This document shows positions 33,276 through 45,056 of a stretch of DNA of 64,000 bases, in pieces. How positions within the stretch are numbered: position 1 is the stretch's first letter; every line of letters begins with the position of its first letter. The stretch is from Paguma larvata (Eukaryota > Chordata > Mammalia > Carnivora > Viverridae), in contig CM057824.1 of the NCBI GenBank assembly GCA_030068075.1, forward strand, positions 124,548,414 through 124,612,413. Reading direction: 5' to 3'. The position numbers were made by a program, and so were the translations under genes. The notes below the pieces were generated by a model that was not told where the DNA came from, did no database searches, and worked only from the letters and a program-made list of their open reading frames with translations.

Positions 33276-33559
33276 ATCATCAAAAGATACCTAGAAATTT
33301 TCTTATAACAAATTATACAAGATTACCATATTTGTTCTACCTATATAAATGTTATGCTTCACCATTACAGAGAAAGGTAAAACATGAGAAGAGAGGATAG
33401 CATAATGTGAATTGTGCACATCTAGAAAGGAGCATCTTTGAGAAGCATTTTTGAGGAAACAAAGACTGTACAAATGCATCTGTTACATCATTTTCTTTTA
33501 GGCTATGTGTTCTAGTTTCAAGTGCATCTTCTTTAAAAATAAGTAATTATCAAATTCTA

Positions 33560-33680
33560 TACCTACTATTTACTTACTTGGTCTTGGCTAAGTTACTGAT
33601 ATGTTTTTGAGTCTAGATTTCCTCACATGTCAATAGGGGCTTCTATTATGAACTTGTCAAGTGTGTTAACAGGCTATTCA
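33560..33680 (+). mobile_element. Possible MIR fragment
   Basis: 'GGTCTTGGCTAAGTTACTG' and 'GATTTCCTCACATGTCAATAG' then GGGCTTC resemble the MIR segment 'cttgggcaagttacttaacc...tttcctcatctgtaaaatgggg'. Weak. Confidence 0.4.
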
Positions 33681-33739
33681 TTCATGAAAATCCATGTCTC
33701 CTTTTATCTGAGCATAGAGCTGAATCACATTCCTTAGCC

Positions 33740-34020
33740 CTTCTTGTGTCATCAGGCATATGTCTGTGTGCTGGTCAATGAGATGTGAGGAAAAGTGAAA
33801 CGTGTTTCATAAAACCTGCCCCACACAATCCTCCTTGCTCCCTTGCCCTTCCTGCCTACTATAGGGGAAGTCCAAGGAAGATCTTGCAAGCCAGAAGCTG
33901 GAGAGAGCAGAGTCATTGGCCCTCTGGTGTCCTAAGGGACTGTGAGCAAAAGCCCTCCTACTGCTGGAACTCTGCTGACTATCCTACACAATCAACCATC
34001 GAACAGTCACCTTGGTATAG
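33740..34020 (+). repeat. Ancient interspersed repeat, family not named
   Basis: 'CTGGTCAATGAGATGTGAGG', 'CCAGAAGCTGGAGAGAGCAG' and 'GAACAGTCACCTTGGTATAG' resemble the same unnamed mammal-wide repeat as 13400-13790. A 79-codon frame from 33785 coincides with it and is rejected as a gene. Confidence 0.4.
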
Positions 34021-34084
34021 TTGAATATTACACATGACTTGTTTTGCTATCATGGCTTAATCTATCATAATTTGTGTGTGTGTA

Positions 34085-34556
34085 AGGTTTGGTCTCACAG
34101 TTTCCATAGGTCAAGTCCAGACATACCTTCACTGGGTCCTTTCCTCAGGGGGATCACAAAGCTGCAACACAATGTCAACTAGGACTAAGTTCTCATCAAA
34201 AGCTTGTAGCCTTTTTCCAAGTTCACATGGTCCCTTGCAGCTGAAAACCTCATGGCTTCTTCAATAGGAAAAAGATCCTCTGAAGTCCAGATGCTTTTTC
34301 CAAAGGTCTTATCTGATAAAGTCTGGCCCACCACCACAAATCTCTGAATTCAAAGTCAAATGATTAGGGACCTTAATAACATCTGCAACATCTGTTCACC
34401 TTGTCATATAACATAAACAATCATCAAAGTGATACCCTATCACCGTTGCCATATTCTGTTGGCTAGAAGTATTCACAGGATTCACCTACTAACAAGGGGA
34501 GAGGACTGTACAGGGGTGACTCATTGACCATCCCTACCACAGTTTTCTGTTCTGAC
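34085..34556. repeat. Ancient MER/LTR-class repeat, family not named
   Basis: 'CACTGGGTCCTTTCCTCAGG', 'GGATCACAAAGCTGCAAC', 'CCATATTCTGTTGGCTAGAAG' and 'AACAAGGGGAGAGGACTGTAC' occur in the order of a common mammalian repeat (tgggtcctctgctcagggtctcacaaggctgcaa ... gccatattctattggttagaag). I recognise the text but not the family name. Confidence 0.45.
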
Positions 34557-34592
34557 CATGGTGATCAGAGGGATAGAAAGTATTATCAAAAT

Positions 34593-34814
34593 CTGGGGCG
34601 CCTGCGTAGCTCAGTAGGTTGAGCGGCTGACTTCGGCTCAGGTCATGATCCTGTGGTCTGTGAGTTTGAGCCCCACGTCGGGCTCTGTGCTGACAGCTCA
34701 GAGCCTGGAGCCTGCTTTGGATTCTGTCTCTCTCTCTCTCTCTGCCCTTCTCCTGCTCACACTCTGTCTCTATGTCTCAAAAAAAATAAACGTTTAAAAA
34801 ACTTTTTTTTAAAA
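34593..34814 (+). mobile_element. CAN-SINE, sense, young-looking
   Basis: 'GGGGCGCCTGCGTAGCTCAG', 'CAGGTCATGATCCTGTGG', 'CACGTCGGGCTCTGTGCTG', CT tract, 'AAAAAAATAAACGTTT' tail. A perfect 18-bp duplication AGAAAGTATTATCAAAAT flanks it (34575-34592, 34815-34832), and several CpGs are intact. Both point to a comparatively recent insertion. Confidence 0.97.
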
Positions 34815-34832
34815 AGAAAGTATTATCAAAAT

Positions 34833-35549
34833 TAGAGATAAAAAGAAGAAAGTGCCATGGGAAGCTCCCAGTACCTCTTAGTGCATTTTGTTAAGTTATA
34901 TCAGAAAGACTGGAGTATGAAAACCAGATATGAAATAGTTTGTCTGAAAATTTTTGACAACAAAATTGTACCAATTTATGGAGAAAGTAATGGAAAGAGA
35001 TAAGAACTACTTTTAACGAACTAGATAGACTATGTAAGATCCACAAAGCAACATGGAATAGCAAATATATGGATTAAAAGGCAATGAGATAAATACAATA
35101 ATTTAAATATTAATGATTTTGGTATTCTGTTTCATTTGACATTTCTATCTACATTATTTAAAATTCATTGTAAAAAATGGACAAATTAGAGATCAGAAAA
35201 GTTCTATGACTCATTGGCTAACTTACCAAATATCTTCATTTTCTACAGAATATATATATTTGAGTGGGGAAGCCTAGAGTACACTGATTTTCCTTTTAGG
35301 AAGTTTATAGTATTCTTGATAGAGAAAAACGATAAGGAAAAAAGTAAAATCTTAATTGAAATTTGGTTGCACTATTCTTTTTTTTATTTTCTAAGTTACT
35401 GGCCTTTTCAACATCATTTTTATAGTCTAGTCTAAGAAGGTGAACTAGATCTCATTTTACACAACTGTTTTAAAGAGGTGATTTTTACTTATTTTATATC
35501 ATTCAATTTTTTGTGTACTGACCTGAAGAGTATTGACCTACGTTCTAGG
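34833..35549. other. Unassigned AT-rich stretch
   Basis: Nothing recognised. The frame at 35214 is Phe/Ile/Tyr-rich AT sequence without family features. Confidence 0.4.
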
Positions 35550-35705
35550 CATTGTTTAAATACATAAGAAAAACAACGTATTTCCCAAAAGTAATATATG
35601 AGGCATGTCCTGTTTGTAGCGTCATTTTCCAGATGAGGAAATGGAGCCCCAGACAGGATACGTGTCATGACTAGACTGTCTCCAGTGTCTGTGCCTTCAA
35701 CTCAT
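35550..35705 (-). mobile_element. MIR fragment, antisense
   Basis: 'CATTTTCCAGATGAGGAAATG' -like text and 'GAGCCCCAGACAGGATACG' match the MIR complement (attttacagatgaggaaactgaggc). The rest is decayed. Confidence 0.5.
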
Positions 35706-36274
35706 ACACGGTTGTATCTCTTCTCATGACTCACTTGCTTCCACTACTGCAAATGCCTGCCTTCTTCTGATGGATGTTCCTTCCCTTGGTTCTGTTTATC
35801 ACACAGATGGAAAAACAGTACAAAGTCACGTTTCATGTAATTTTCAGGAAATATTTATCTTGTGCCTTCTCATTTGGCATAATAAAACCGACAACACTAA
35901 TCAGAGAATAGCATAAATGTCTACACATTTTAGAAGAGAATCAAAATCCAGGGGCAAACCTCCCACAGTACTATAATATAATGGCTGTAATACTGATAAA
36001 ACTTTGGAGGTTATCAGAAAAAAGTTAACATAGTAGGCATGACTTTATAAGAAGGTAGGACTTCTTATGAAAACCTCCCTCTATGTTTGACCCTCGGCTA
36101 GCATCTAGGAACTTGGATTTCAGAAGTTCTCAGTTCCACAGTTCTGGCTCATCATTCCCTAAGACTGTGGCTCTAGGGTTTGTATAATGTGGTATATACT
36201 TAGCATCTGTTCTCTTTCTGTGAACTTGGAATTTTGGTATAGTGAGGCAGAGAGCGCCTATGTGACCAAGACAA
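35706..36274. other. Unassigned stretch
   Basis: Nothing recognised. Confidence 0.35.
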
Positions 36275-36501
36275 ATAAAAACTTGGACACCGATGGAAAA
36301 ATGGTGGAATACAAAATAGGAACAAAGAACATGGGCAACAAATAGAAAACAGTAGCCAAAATGGTATACATTAATCCAACTAAATCAATGATGACTTTGA
36401 ACAACAATGATAAGAATATACCAATTAAAAGTTCAAGATTGTAAGAATGGATTCATAAACAAGCCCCAAATATATGGTGTCCACAAATTCTCTATTTTAA
36501 A

Positions 36502-36696
36502 ATGTTTATTTATTTATTTTGAGTGAGAGAGAGAGAGAGAGAGCAGAGGAGGGCAGAGAAAGAGAGACAATCCCCATCAGGTGCCACACTGTCAGCATAG
36601 AGCCTGCCATGGGGCTCAATCCCATGAACAGTGAGATAATGACCTGGGCAGAGATCAAAGCAGATGCTCAAACAACTGAGCTACCCAAGTACCCCT
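36502..36696 (-). mobile_element. CAN-SINE in L1, antisense
   Basis: Tail '(ATTT)', GA run, diverged core ('CAATCCCCATCAGGTGCC'), 'GTGAGATAATGACCTGGGC', 'ACAACTGAGCTACCCAAG'. CTCTATTTTAAA occurs on both sides (36490-36501, 36702-36713). Fairly diverged. Confidence 0.9.
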
Positions 36697-37811
36697 AAGA
36701 ACTCTATTTTAAATGTGAAGGTACATAAACTAAAATAAATGGATGGAGAAAAATATACCATGCAAAACAAAGCAGGAGTAGCTACACTAATTTCAAACAG
36801 ACCAGATTTTAAAACAAGGAATGTTATCAGAGATAAAGAAGTACATTATTTAGTGATAAGGGGGTCAATTCTCCAAGAAGACATGACAATCCCTATAATG
36901 TATACATCTAATTAAAAAGTGTCCAACTGTGTGAGGCAGAAAAAAAAATTAACAGTCGCAAAAAGACATAGATGAATCCAACTACCATAGTTGGAGACTT
37001 CAACACTGCTCTATCAGAAATGGACAGGTTCAATAGGCAGAAAATCAGTAAGAATATAGTTGAATTCATCAATATCATCAATGATTGGATATAATTAACA
37101 TCTATAGACTTTATCCAAAAACAGAAGAATACACATTTTTTTCAAGCTTATATGGAATATTCACCAAGATATACCATGTTCTGAGTCATAAAACACACCT
37201 CAACAAATTTAAAGTAATAGAAATAATACAACTTCTGCTTTTAGATCACAATGGAATTAAACTAGAAATATATAACAGAACCACACCTGGAAAATCCCTA
37301 AATATTTGGACATTAGAAACACTTCTAAAGAACACACAGGTCAAAGAAGAAATGTCAAGAGAAGTTAAAAAATATTTTGAACTAAATGAAAATGAAAACA
37401 CAACCTGTCAAATGTGTGAGATGCAGCAAAAACAGTGCTTTCAGAGATATATTTGGGATTGAATGAATATATTAGAAAAAAGATATAACTAAAATTAATA
37501 ATCTAAGTTTCCCCTTAGGAAACTAGGAAAAAAAGAGAAAATTAAGTACAAAGTAAGCCAAAGAAAATAAATTATGATTAGGGCAGAAATCAATGAAATG
37601 GAAAACAGAAATCCAATAGAAAAAAATCAACAAAACCAAAAGCTATTTCTTTGACCATAACAATAAAATATATAAGCCTCTAACGAGACTAAGAAAAAGA
37701 GAGAGGGAACAACTTGCATGTATCAGAAATGAATAAGTAATATTATTACTACAGAAACCATGGCTATTACAGGGATAATAAAGGAATATTATGAACAATT
37801 CCATGTTCATA

Positions 37812-38026
37812 TTTTTTTAATTTTTAAAAAATATCAATTTATTTTTGAGAGAGAGCGAGCGAACATAAGTGGGGGAGGGGCAAAAAGAGGGAGATAGAGC
37901 CCGAAGCAGGCTCCAGGCTCTGAGATGTCAGCACAGAGCCTGATGTGGGACTCGAACTCACAATCTGTGAGATCATGACCTGAGCCGAAGTCTGATGCTT
38001 AACTGACTGAGCCACCCAGGCGCCCC
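37812..38026 (-). mobile_element. CAN-SINE in L1, antisense
   Basis: T-rich tail, GA tract with GAGCGAGCGAAC, 'GAAGCAGGCTCCAGGCTCTG', 'GAGATCATGACCTGAGCC', 'CTGAGCCACCCAGGCGCCCC'. Flanking CCATGTTCATA and CCAATGTTCACA suggest a diverged duplication. L1 text resumes with 'AACCTGGATAAAATGAAAT'. Confidence 0.93.
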
Positions 38027-39056
38027 AATGTTCACAAATTTGATAACCTGGATAAAATGAAATAATTTCTTGAAAAACACAATTTGCCAAAACTCCTATG
38101 AAAAGAAATAGACAATCTGAATAGACCTACACTTATTAAATAAATTAAATAATTAATACCTTTCAAATCAGAAGTATCAGGCCTAGATGGATTCACTAGT
38201 CAATTCTACAAAACATTTAAGGAAGAAATTATACCTATTCTCTACAATCTGCTTCAGAGGCTAGAAACAGAGGAAATACTTCTTAATCCATTCTGTGATG
38301 CCATCATTATCCTAATAGCAAAATCAGACAAAGACATTACAAGCAAAGAAACTGCAAACCAATACTCCTCATGAACAAAGATGTAAAAATCCTATACAAA
38401 CTATCAGCACATTAAATTAAACAATGTATAAAAATAATTATGTACAACAACAGAGTAAGGTTTACCCCAATTATGCAGAGTTGTTCAACATCTGATAATC
38501 AATTAGTTCAATCTATCACATCAATGGGGGTAAAAAAGAAAAATCACATGATTATATCAATAGATATGGAAAAAGAATTTGACAAAAATCTAACATCAAT
38601 TCACGATAAAAACTCTGTGTGAACAAGGTATAGAGGGGAACTTCCTCAACTGGGTAAAGAATATCTACAAAAAAGCTACAGCTAAAATCACACTTAGTGG
38701 TGAGAGACTAGAAGCTTCCCTCTAAGATCACGTAAAGGCAAGGATATTCTCTCTCTACTCTCCTTTTCAAACATCTTACTGAAAGTTCCAGCTAGTCCAA
38801 TGAGATGAGAAAAAGAAATAAAAGCTGTAAAAAAAATATATACTTTTATCATAGATGACATGAGGGTCTATATAGAAAATCTGAAAGAATTGACAAAAAA
38901 ACAATAATGTTTTAGATCTATCGTGCAGTTATAGCAAGGATGCAGAATACAAGGTTAATACACAAATTCAATTATTTTCCTATATACTAGTAACAAGCAA
39001 GTGGAACTTTAAATTATAAACACAGTATCATTTATATTAGCATGCAAAAATAGGAA

Positions 39057-39104
<48 letters not shown>
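39057..39104. repeat. (AT)n(TG)n microsatellite inside L1
   Basis: Short TA run followed by about 19 uninterrupted TG units within the L1 ORF2 region, so it expanded after L1 insertion. Confidence 0.95.
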
Positions 39105-39107
<3 letters not shown>

Positions 39108-41077
39108 CAAAATACATAGAAGATCTATATGAATAAAAATAAAAAACTCTGATCAACAGAAACAAAGAGAACTAAGTTGGGAAATTGTCCATGTTCATGA
39201 ATAGGAAAGACTGATAACTGTCAAGATGTCAGTTCTGGCCATCTTGATCTAGAAATTCAATGCGATCACAATCAAGCCCCAGGACGTTACTTTGTGGATT
39301 ATCAACAAACTGATTCTAAAGTACATATGAAGAGGCAAAAACATACAAAAATAGCCAAAAAATGTTGAGAGAAATAACGCTACCAACTTAAAGATATACA
39401 TAAAAGTCTAGTAATCAAGATACTGCTGTATTAACAAAAATGTAGACAAATAGATAAATAGAACAGAAAAGAGAACACAGAATAGACCCAAATAAGTATA
39501 ATCAACTGGTCTTTGGCAAAGGAGCCAAGGCAATAGAATGGAGACAAGATAGTCTTCTCGAAAAATGATTGTGGAATATCTGGACATCAACGTGCAAGAA
39601 ATAATAAATTAAAAAATTAAGAAATAAAAATAATTTAGACACAGACCTTACGCCTTTGACAAAAATGGACTCCAAATGATTCAGTTACTTCGATATAAGT
39701 TAGGAAACAATAAAATGTCAGGAAAATAACCTTAGGTGTGGCAATAACTTTTTAGTTATATCTTCAAAAGCATAACACATGAAATAAATAATAAGTTAGA
39801 CTTCATCAAAATGGTTGTTCTGCAACAGACAGCATCAAGAGAATGAGACAACAAGCCATAAACGGGGAGAAAATATTTGCAAAAGACATATCTAACAATG
39901 GACTATAATGTAAAATATAAAATAACATTTAAAACTCAAAAGTAAAACAAGCAAGTAAATAAAACATGATTAAAAATGGGCAAAAGTCCTTAAAATCACC
40001 TCACTATAAAAGATAAACATATGGCACTTAAGCACATAAAAAGATGCTTCAAATCATTTGTCAACAGGGAAATGCAATATAAACAATGAGATGCCATCAT
40101 ACATCTCCTAGATGTATGTTCCAAAATATGGAACAGTGACAGCACCAAATACAAGGAAGTGAAGCAGCAGGAACTTTCATTCATTGCTGGTGGTGTCACT
40201 TTAGAAGGCAATTTGGTAGTTTCTTACAAAATTAAACATACTCTTACCATATGATCCAGCAATCATGCTCTTTGCAAATGAATGGATAACTTATGTCCAT
40301 ATACAAAAACTGCATGTGAATGTTATAGCAGTTTTATTCATAATTGCCAAGCTTGGAAGCAACTAAGACATCCTTCGGTAGGTGATGGATAAATAAACCG
40401 TGGTACATTTGTATACAGGAATATTGTTCTCCATTAAAAAGAAATGAGCTCTGAGGCCATGAGAAGACATGGACGAGCATTAAATGCATATTACTAACTG
40501 AAAAAACTTAATCTAGATACTCTATGATTTCTCTATAAGAATTCTGGAAAAGGAGAAACTACAGACACAGTAAAAACATCAGTGGTTGCTAGGTGTTGGT
40601 TGGGTGGAGGAATGAGGAGGTAGAGCATGGAAGATTCTCAAGACAGTGAAAACAATCTGTATTATACCATAATGATGAGTACATATCATCGAACATTTGT
40701 TCGAATCCACAGAACACTATAGCACTATATTGTAAACTACAGACTTTGGAGTATTATGATGTGTCTGGGAAAGCTCATCAATTATAAGAAATGTACCACT
40801 TTTGTGCTGAACGTTGGTAATAGTGGAGGTTACACACGTGTGGGAGCAGATGGGAAATGGGAAATCTCTGTACCTTCCATTCAATTTTGCTATGAACCTA
40901 ACTGCTCTAAAAAAACAAGAAGTCTAATAAAGAAAGAATGAAAGAAAAAAATCTAATGAGAAAATATGTTGGAAGAACCATAAAAAAAAAACAAACTTAT
41001 ACGCTGAACCTCTGATGACTTTCCCTGAACGTCAACATTTTTTGCAATGTGTCCTTTTACTATAATAAAATAACTGT

Positions 41078-41305
41078 TGGGGGCACCTGGGTGGCACAGC
41101 TGGTTAAACATCCGACTCTTGATCTCAGCTCAGGTCATGATCTCACAGTTCGTGAGTTCAACCCCCACGTCAGGCTGTGTTGATGGTGCGAGCCTGCTTA
41201 GGATTCTGTCTTTCCTTCTCTCTGCCCTCCCTTGCTTGTGCTCTCTCTCTCACACTCACTCTCTCTCTCAAAATAAATAAATAAACTTAAAAAATTAAAA
41301 ATCAA
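41078..41305 (+). mobile_element. CAN-SINE, sense
   Basis: 'GGGGCACCTGGGTGGCACAG', 'CAGGTCATGATCTCACAG', 'CCACGTCAGGCTG' with part of the core ('tgctgacagctcagagcctgg') missing, CT tract, 'AAAATAAATAAATAAACTT' tail. No clear duplication. Confidence 0.93.
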
Positions 41306-41811
41306 AAGCTGTCATATGACTGCTAATTGAGTCCAGTGATGGCTCCTAGTGAATCACTGAACCTGGGGGTGGTCCCAGGTACTCTCTCCATGCAGGAGAC
41401 TAAAAGAGTATGCACAAGGCTCCTAATTGTCATAATTGTTTTATTGAGTTATTTTTCAAGTTTGCTAGTAATAATATGGTTATGTATCACTGTGGTTGAA
41501 TTTTCCTGATTGGAGTCACTGTATTCCTTAATCAATCAGGACAACTTATTTGACAGTTGATTATAAAATAATTACCAATCAGTATAATTTATAAAACTTT
41601 GTGCATAGAATACCTAAATTCGGAATAATATGATTTTGCTCCACCATGCTTGGAAGAATGCTAAGTACTGATACACTTTATATCTAAACAGACAGAAAAT
41701 CAGAGAAAAAGTATTAGTACTCATCTGCTGTCTGTGCTGGGTATCTGCTAACAGTGGCCAGTGAAACAACATCTGGAGGAAATGTTATAGCACTCTGCCC
41801 ATTTTCTCTCT
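41306..41811. other. Unassigned stretch
   Basis: Nothing recognised; the short frame at 41327 has an Ile/Leu-rich end but no family features. Confidence 0.35.
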
Positions 41812-41824
41812 AAGACTGAGCTTC

Positions 41825-41963
41825 CAGTGAGCCACCTTCCAATGGCTCAATTGGTCGAGCCTCCAACTTTTGATTCCAGCTCAGGTGATGATATTCGGGT
41901 CATGATCTTAGGGGTGTGAGGTTGATCCCTGCATCATTGGATGGGGTTCCATGCTGGGAAAAA
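41825..41963 (+). mobile_element. Short 3'-truncated CAN-SINE
   Basis: 139 bp only. Box A region 'CCAATGGCTCAATTGGTCG', box B region 'CAGGTGATGATATTCGGG' followed by a partly repeated GTCATGATCTT, then GGTTCCATGCTGGG and an A7 run. The CT tract and normal tail are missing. A perfect 13-bp duplication AAGACTGAGCTTC at 41812-41824 and 41964-41976 shows it inserted in this short form. Confidence 0.85.
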
Positions 41964-41976
41964 AAGACTGAGCTTC

Positions 41977-42307
41977 AAAAAATGCCAGTTGCTGACAGGT
42001 TTCAGCTGAGTCCCCTCCCTCAGAACTACTCTTGCCAAAGGTAATACTGCCTCACCACATATGGTAGTTCAACCTTTTGCTCTGCCCAATCCCATTACCC
42101 TCACTTCCATGTGGGTTTTATTCTCAGTTTACTCTCCAATAATTTCCTGCAAACAAATCTCTATCTCAGATTACTTTTTTCAGGAAGCCCAACCTAAGGA
42201 AAGGCCATAATATGGAAAGGCCATGTCTTTGTTAAATTTCTAAAGGAAACTCTACCTAGATATATTTCAATTTATAAACCAAGTTCGAATTTAATAACTG
42301 GTAAGCT
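41977..42307. other. Unassigned stretch
   Basis: Nothing recognised. Confidence 0.35.
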
Positions 42308-42424
42308 TAGACACCTCGGTGACTCAGTCGGTTAAGTGTCTGATGTCGGCTCAGGCCATGATCTCGTGGTCGTGGGATCGAGCCCCACCTCAGGCTCCAT
42401 ACTGAATCTGGAGCTTGCTTGGCA

Positions 42425-42456
<32 letters not shown>

Positions 42457-42520
42457 GCCTCTTCACTGCTCACAATCTCTCTCTGTCTCTCTCAAAATAC
42501 ATAAATAAACTTAAAAATAC
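42308..42520 (+). mobile_element. CAN-SINE, sense
   Basis: 'GACACCTCGGTGACTCAGTC', 'CAGGCCATGATCTCGTGG', 'GATCGAGCCCCACCTCAGGC', CT tract (24 bp pure), 'CAAAATACATAAATAAAC' tail. First of three SINEs within 740 bp. Confidence 0.93.
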
Positions 42521-42639
42521 ATACATGTGTGCATGTATATTTATATACAACATGTATGTATATAGAGTATATAAGTTCTTTAAATTTACATAAATCATAT
42601 AATATCTTCTATAACATAAATCTTTTATTTTTCCTTATT

Positions 42640-42826
42640 TTTTTATTTTTTAATGTTTATTTATTTTTGAGGGAAGAGAGAGAGACACACACAGACTCCA
42701 AAGCAGGCTCCAGGCTCCAAGCCATCAGCACAGAGCCCAACGTGGGGCTCGAACTCATAAACCATGAGATCATGACCTGAGCCGAAGTCAGACACTTAAC
42801 CAACTGAGCCACCCAGGTGCCTCCCT
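42640..42826 (-). mobile_element. CAN-SINE, antisense, short middle
   Basis: 'TTAATGTTTATTTATTTTTG', short GA/CA tract, 'GCAGGCTCCAGGCTCCAAGC', 'GAGATCATGACCTGAGCC', 'ACTGAGCCACCCAGGTGCC'. The GA-rich middle is reduced compared with other copies. Confidence 0.93.
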
Positions 42827-42829
42827 TAA

Positions 42830-42849
42830 TTTTTTTTTAAATTTTATTT

Positions 42850-42914
<65 letters not shown>

Positions 42915-43046
42915 CATGCACATGAGCAAGGCAGAGGGGCAGAAGAACAGAGAGAGAGAGAGAGAGAGAGACTCTTAAGCAGGCTCCATGCTCAGTGCGG
43001 ATGGAGTCTGAGGCAGAGCTTGATCAGGGAACCCTGGGCAGCCCCT
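42830..43046 (-). mobile_element. Older-type CAN-SINE, antisense, 5'-truncated
   Basis: T-rich tail, a (GA)n run at 42850-42916, 'GAACATGCACATGAGCAAGG', 'AAGCAGGCTCCATGCTCAGTG', then 'GCTTGATCAGGGAACCCTGG'. The 'CCATGCTCAGTG' core (complement of a 'gctgagcatggagcc' type) differs from the feliform 'tgctgacagctcagagcc' core of its neighbours, indicating a different, probably older subfamily. The box A end is lost. Confidence 0.8.
42850..42916. repeat. (GA)n microsatellite in SINE
   Basis: Over 60 bp of almost pure GA expanded from the SINE's GA-rich middle. Confidence 0.95.
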
Positions 43047-43129
43047 ATATTTTCTCAATGTAGATATATTTAGATATATTATTTCTCAGTGTAGATATAT
43101 TTCCATTCAACTGAGACACAAGCTATCAA

Positions 43130-43520
43130 ATAAAATTACAGCAATCTAACCATAAACATAGTTTCAATAATTTCACTATTATAAACAACACTGAAATAAA
43201 ATCCAAATCTAAACCTTGTTATCATGGGCAAGAGCTTCTAGAATGGGATTTCTGGGGCATAACTTATGTACATGCCCATATTTTTTTTCTAAATATTGGC
43301 AACAACTCTTCAGGGCTGTACCATTCTCTACTACTAGCAAGCCTACATGGAGGCACCCATGTCTCCACAACCTTTCCACAATTAATACTGTCAGACTTAG
43401 TTGACTTTTTCAATATGGAAAGTAAAGTTAGTATTTCCCTGTCATTTTAATATATTCCCAAATGCTAGCAGCTGAGAAGCTTTTCATATGTTCCTTTGAA
43501 AATTTCTTTTAGTTTCTGTT
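43130..43520 (-). mobile_element. L1M ORF2 3' part, antisense
   Basis: 'CTATTATAAACAACACTG', 'GAATGGGATTTCTGGGGC', 'CATGTCTCCACAACCTTTCC' and 'AGAAGCTTTTCATATGTTCC' follow the reverse complement of the L1 ORF2 C-terminal region. No open frame. Confidence 0.6.
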
Positions 43521-44645
43521 ATTTTCACACTTCAGATGCATCAGGTGTTTTAGCATAAGAAAGACTTGCAACAAAAATATATTAAAATAATTTAGAGGTA
43601 AGGCAGAGGATATGGAAATATCCTTGTGTTAGGATAAGTTTCAAGAAATAACTCCGTTAATCAATATCAAGGAGAATTAAATCAACATTCTAGAAAGCTC
43701 CCAAGCATTTGAGGAATGACTTCAGTCATCAGGATTACTGGATCTAGAGGCGCAGCTCTAAATATTTTAGTTTTATTTTTAGCACATAAGCCTCTCTAGC
43801 TACTGGATTTAGCAGTCCCAGTGCCTCATTCACTGGGCATGTTTAACCACTTTTCAAATGCAATATGAAGAACTCTCCTTCCTAAATCAGTTCAGTCCTA
43901 AATATAAAGTTATAAATGGGAAGCACCCATGTGTATTCTGAAGCACTACACATACGTAAGGTATTATCTTCATTACCTAGTGTTATTGGAGTTAAATTCT
44001 AGGAGATCGAGTAGTGTACTTCAAGCGGCCTCCAATTACAAAAACACATCTGAATATAAGAAGTGAATACATTTCTTTTAAGATTATGAATACTGAAGCA
44101 AATCCACCCTGGAATTCCCCTACATAAAAAGAAAGTTTAATTTCCTTAAAGTGTATGCCATCTCATTCCCTCGTGTGTAGAACAAATTGTTTGCTTTTTA
44201 CTTTGGTGCTATAAATGCCAGAGAATGTTTCTCACTTCATTGGAACAGAGGCTTTGGTCCTCCATAGATGGAAATGTGAACTAGATTATCCTTGCCAAAG
44301 CCACAAAAAAATGCAACTATGGAAATCACACTTTGAAATTTCAAAGAGGAAAAACTCCCTTGACCTAGAGCCATTTTTTCTTGAAATAACAAATCTTTTG
44401 TTTTATTCTGTTCTGTGTTTTCATAGAATATAACCTTAGCAATGAATTTGTTGGTATCTCTGAATTCCCTGAAGTTCAGAAGAACAATAACTATGAACGA
44501 TAATTATTCACAAGTTATTGCTGTACATACTGAATCACAATCACCATCGCCACTCCTTTTATGTGAAGAAAATAATGCAAATGATTTCCAAGGAGTGACA
44601 CACATCTAAACTTGAAGCATTGGATGAGTATTTTTAAATTCTCTC
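43521..44645. other. Unassigned stretch
   Basis: No repeats recognised. A 72-codon frame at 44215 lacks any family feature. Confidence 0.4.
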
Positions 44646-44659
44646 TTATTTTTATTTCT

Positions 44660-44850
44660 TTCAAAATTTATTTATTTTAAGAGAGAAAAAAAAAAACACA
44701 AGTTAGAGAGGGGCAGAGAGAGAAAATCCCAAGCAGGCTCCACACCATCAGCCACAGCCTAATGCAGGGCTCAAACCCATGAGCCCCGAGATTGTGATCT
44801 GAGCTGAAGTCAGATGCTTAATCGACCAGCTTAGCCACCCAGGTGCCCCT
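44660..44850 (-). mobile_element. CAN-SINE, antisense, diverged
   Basis: 'TTCAAAATTTATTTATTTTAA', an A-rich replacement of the GA tract, 'CCCAAGCAGGCTCCACACC', 'GAGATTGTGATCTGAGC', 'TTAGCCACCCAGGTGCCCC'. Flanks 'TATTTTTATTTC' on both sides may be the duplication. Confidence 0.9.
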
Positions 44851-45056
44851 AACTGTCTTGTATTTTTATTTCAGTAAGTATACAACCCAGTGGTGCCTCA
44901 GCAGTTTATAACCCTTGACTATGTGTCAGTAAGTGAAAGCGTTTTGAATGAGATCACCCAACCAATGTGGCTTTATGTTAATTTCCAATATGAGGAAGAC
45001 TCTCTTCCAGAGAATCCATGTGAACACAAACTCTCTTTCTCTCTCCCTCTCTCTTT

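Larger units (their letters stand above)
36275..40940 (+). mobile_element. LINE-1 (L1M), sense, 5'-truncated, broken ORF2
   Basis: Nearly 4.3 kb of L1 after removing two SINE insertions. It begins inside the ORF2 endonuclease domain. At 36985-37105 comes 'GGAGACTTCAACACTGC', the endonuclease 'GDFN' region, followed by a 125-codon open piece (37085-37462) with the DIINIYR...YTFFSS...DHNGIKLEI pattern. The reverse transcriptase palm follows: 'IISIDMEKEFDK' at about 38552 and a decayed catalytic loop 'FIIDDM' (family: FADDM) at about 38848. The C-terminal text runs to 'GAACCTAACTGCTCTAAAAAA' at the 3' end. Stops and frameshifts are throughout, so it is inactive. Confidence 0.92.

Noticed and set aside
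34593..34670. tRNA-like head with A and B boxes
   Set aside because: It is the tRNA-Lys-derived 5' part of a CAN-SINE; it lacks a complete cloverleaf and ends in a SINE body.
37085..37462. 125-codon plus-strand frame
   Set aside because: It is the surviving piece of LINE-1 ORF2 endonuclease (DIINIYR...YTFFSS...DHNGIKLEI pattern) inside a broken L1, not a host gene.
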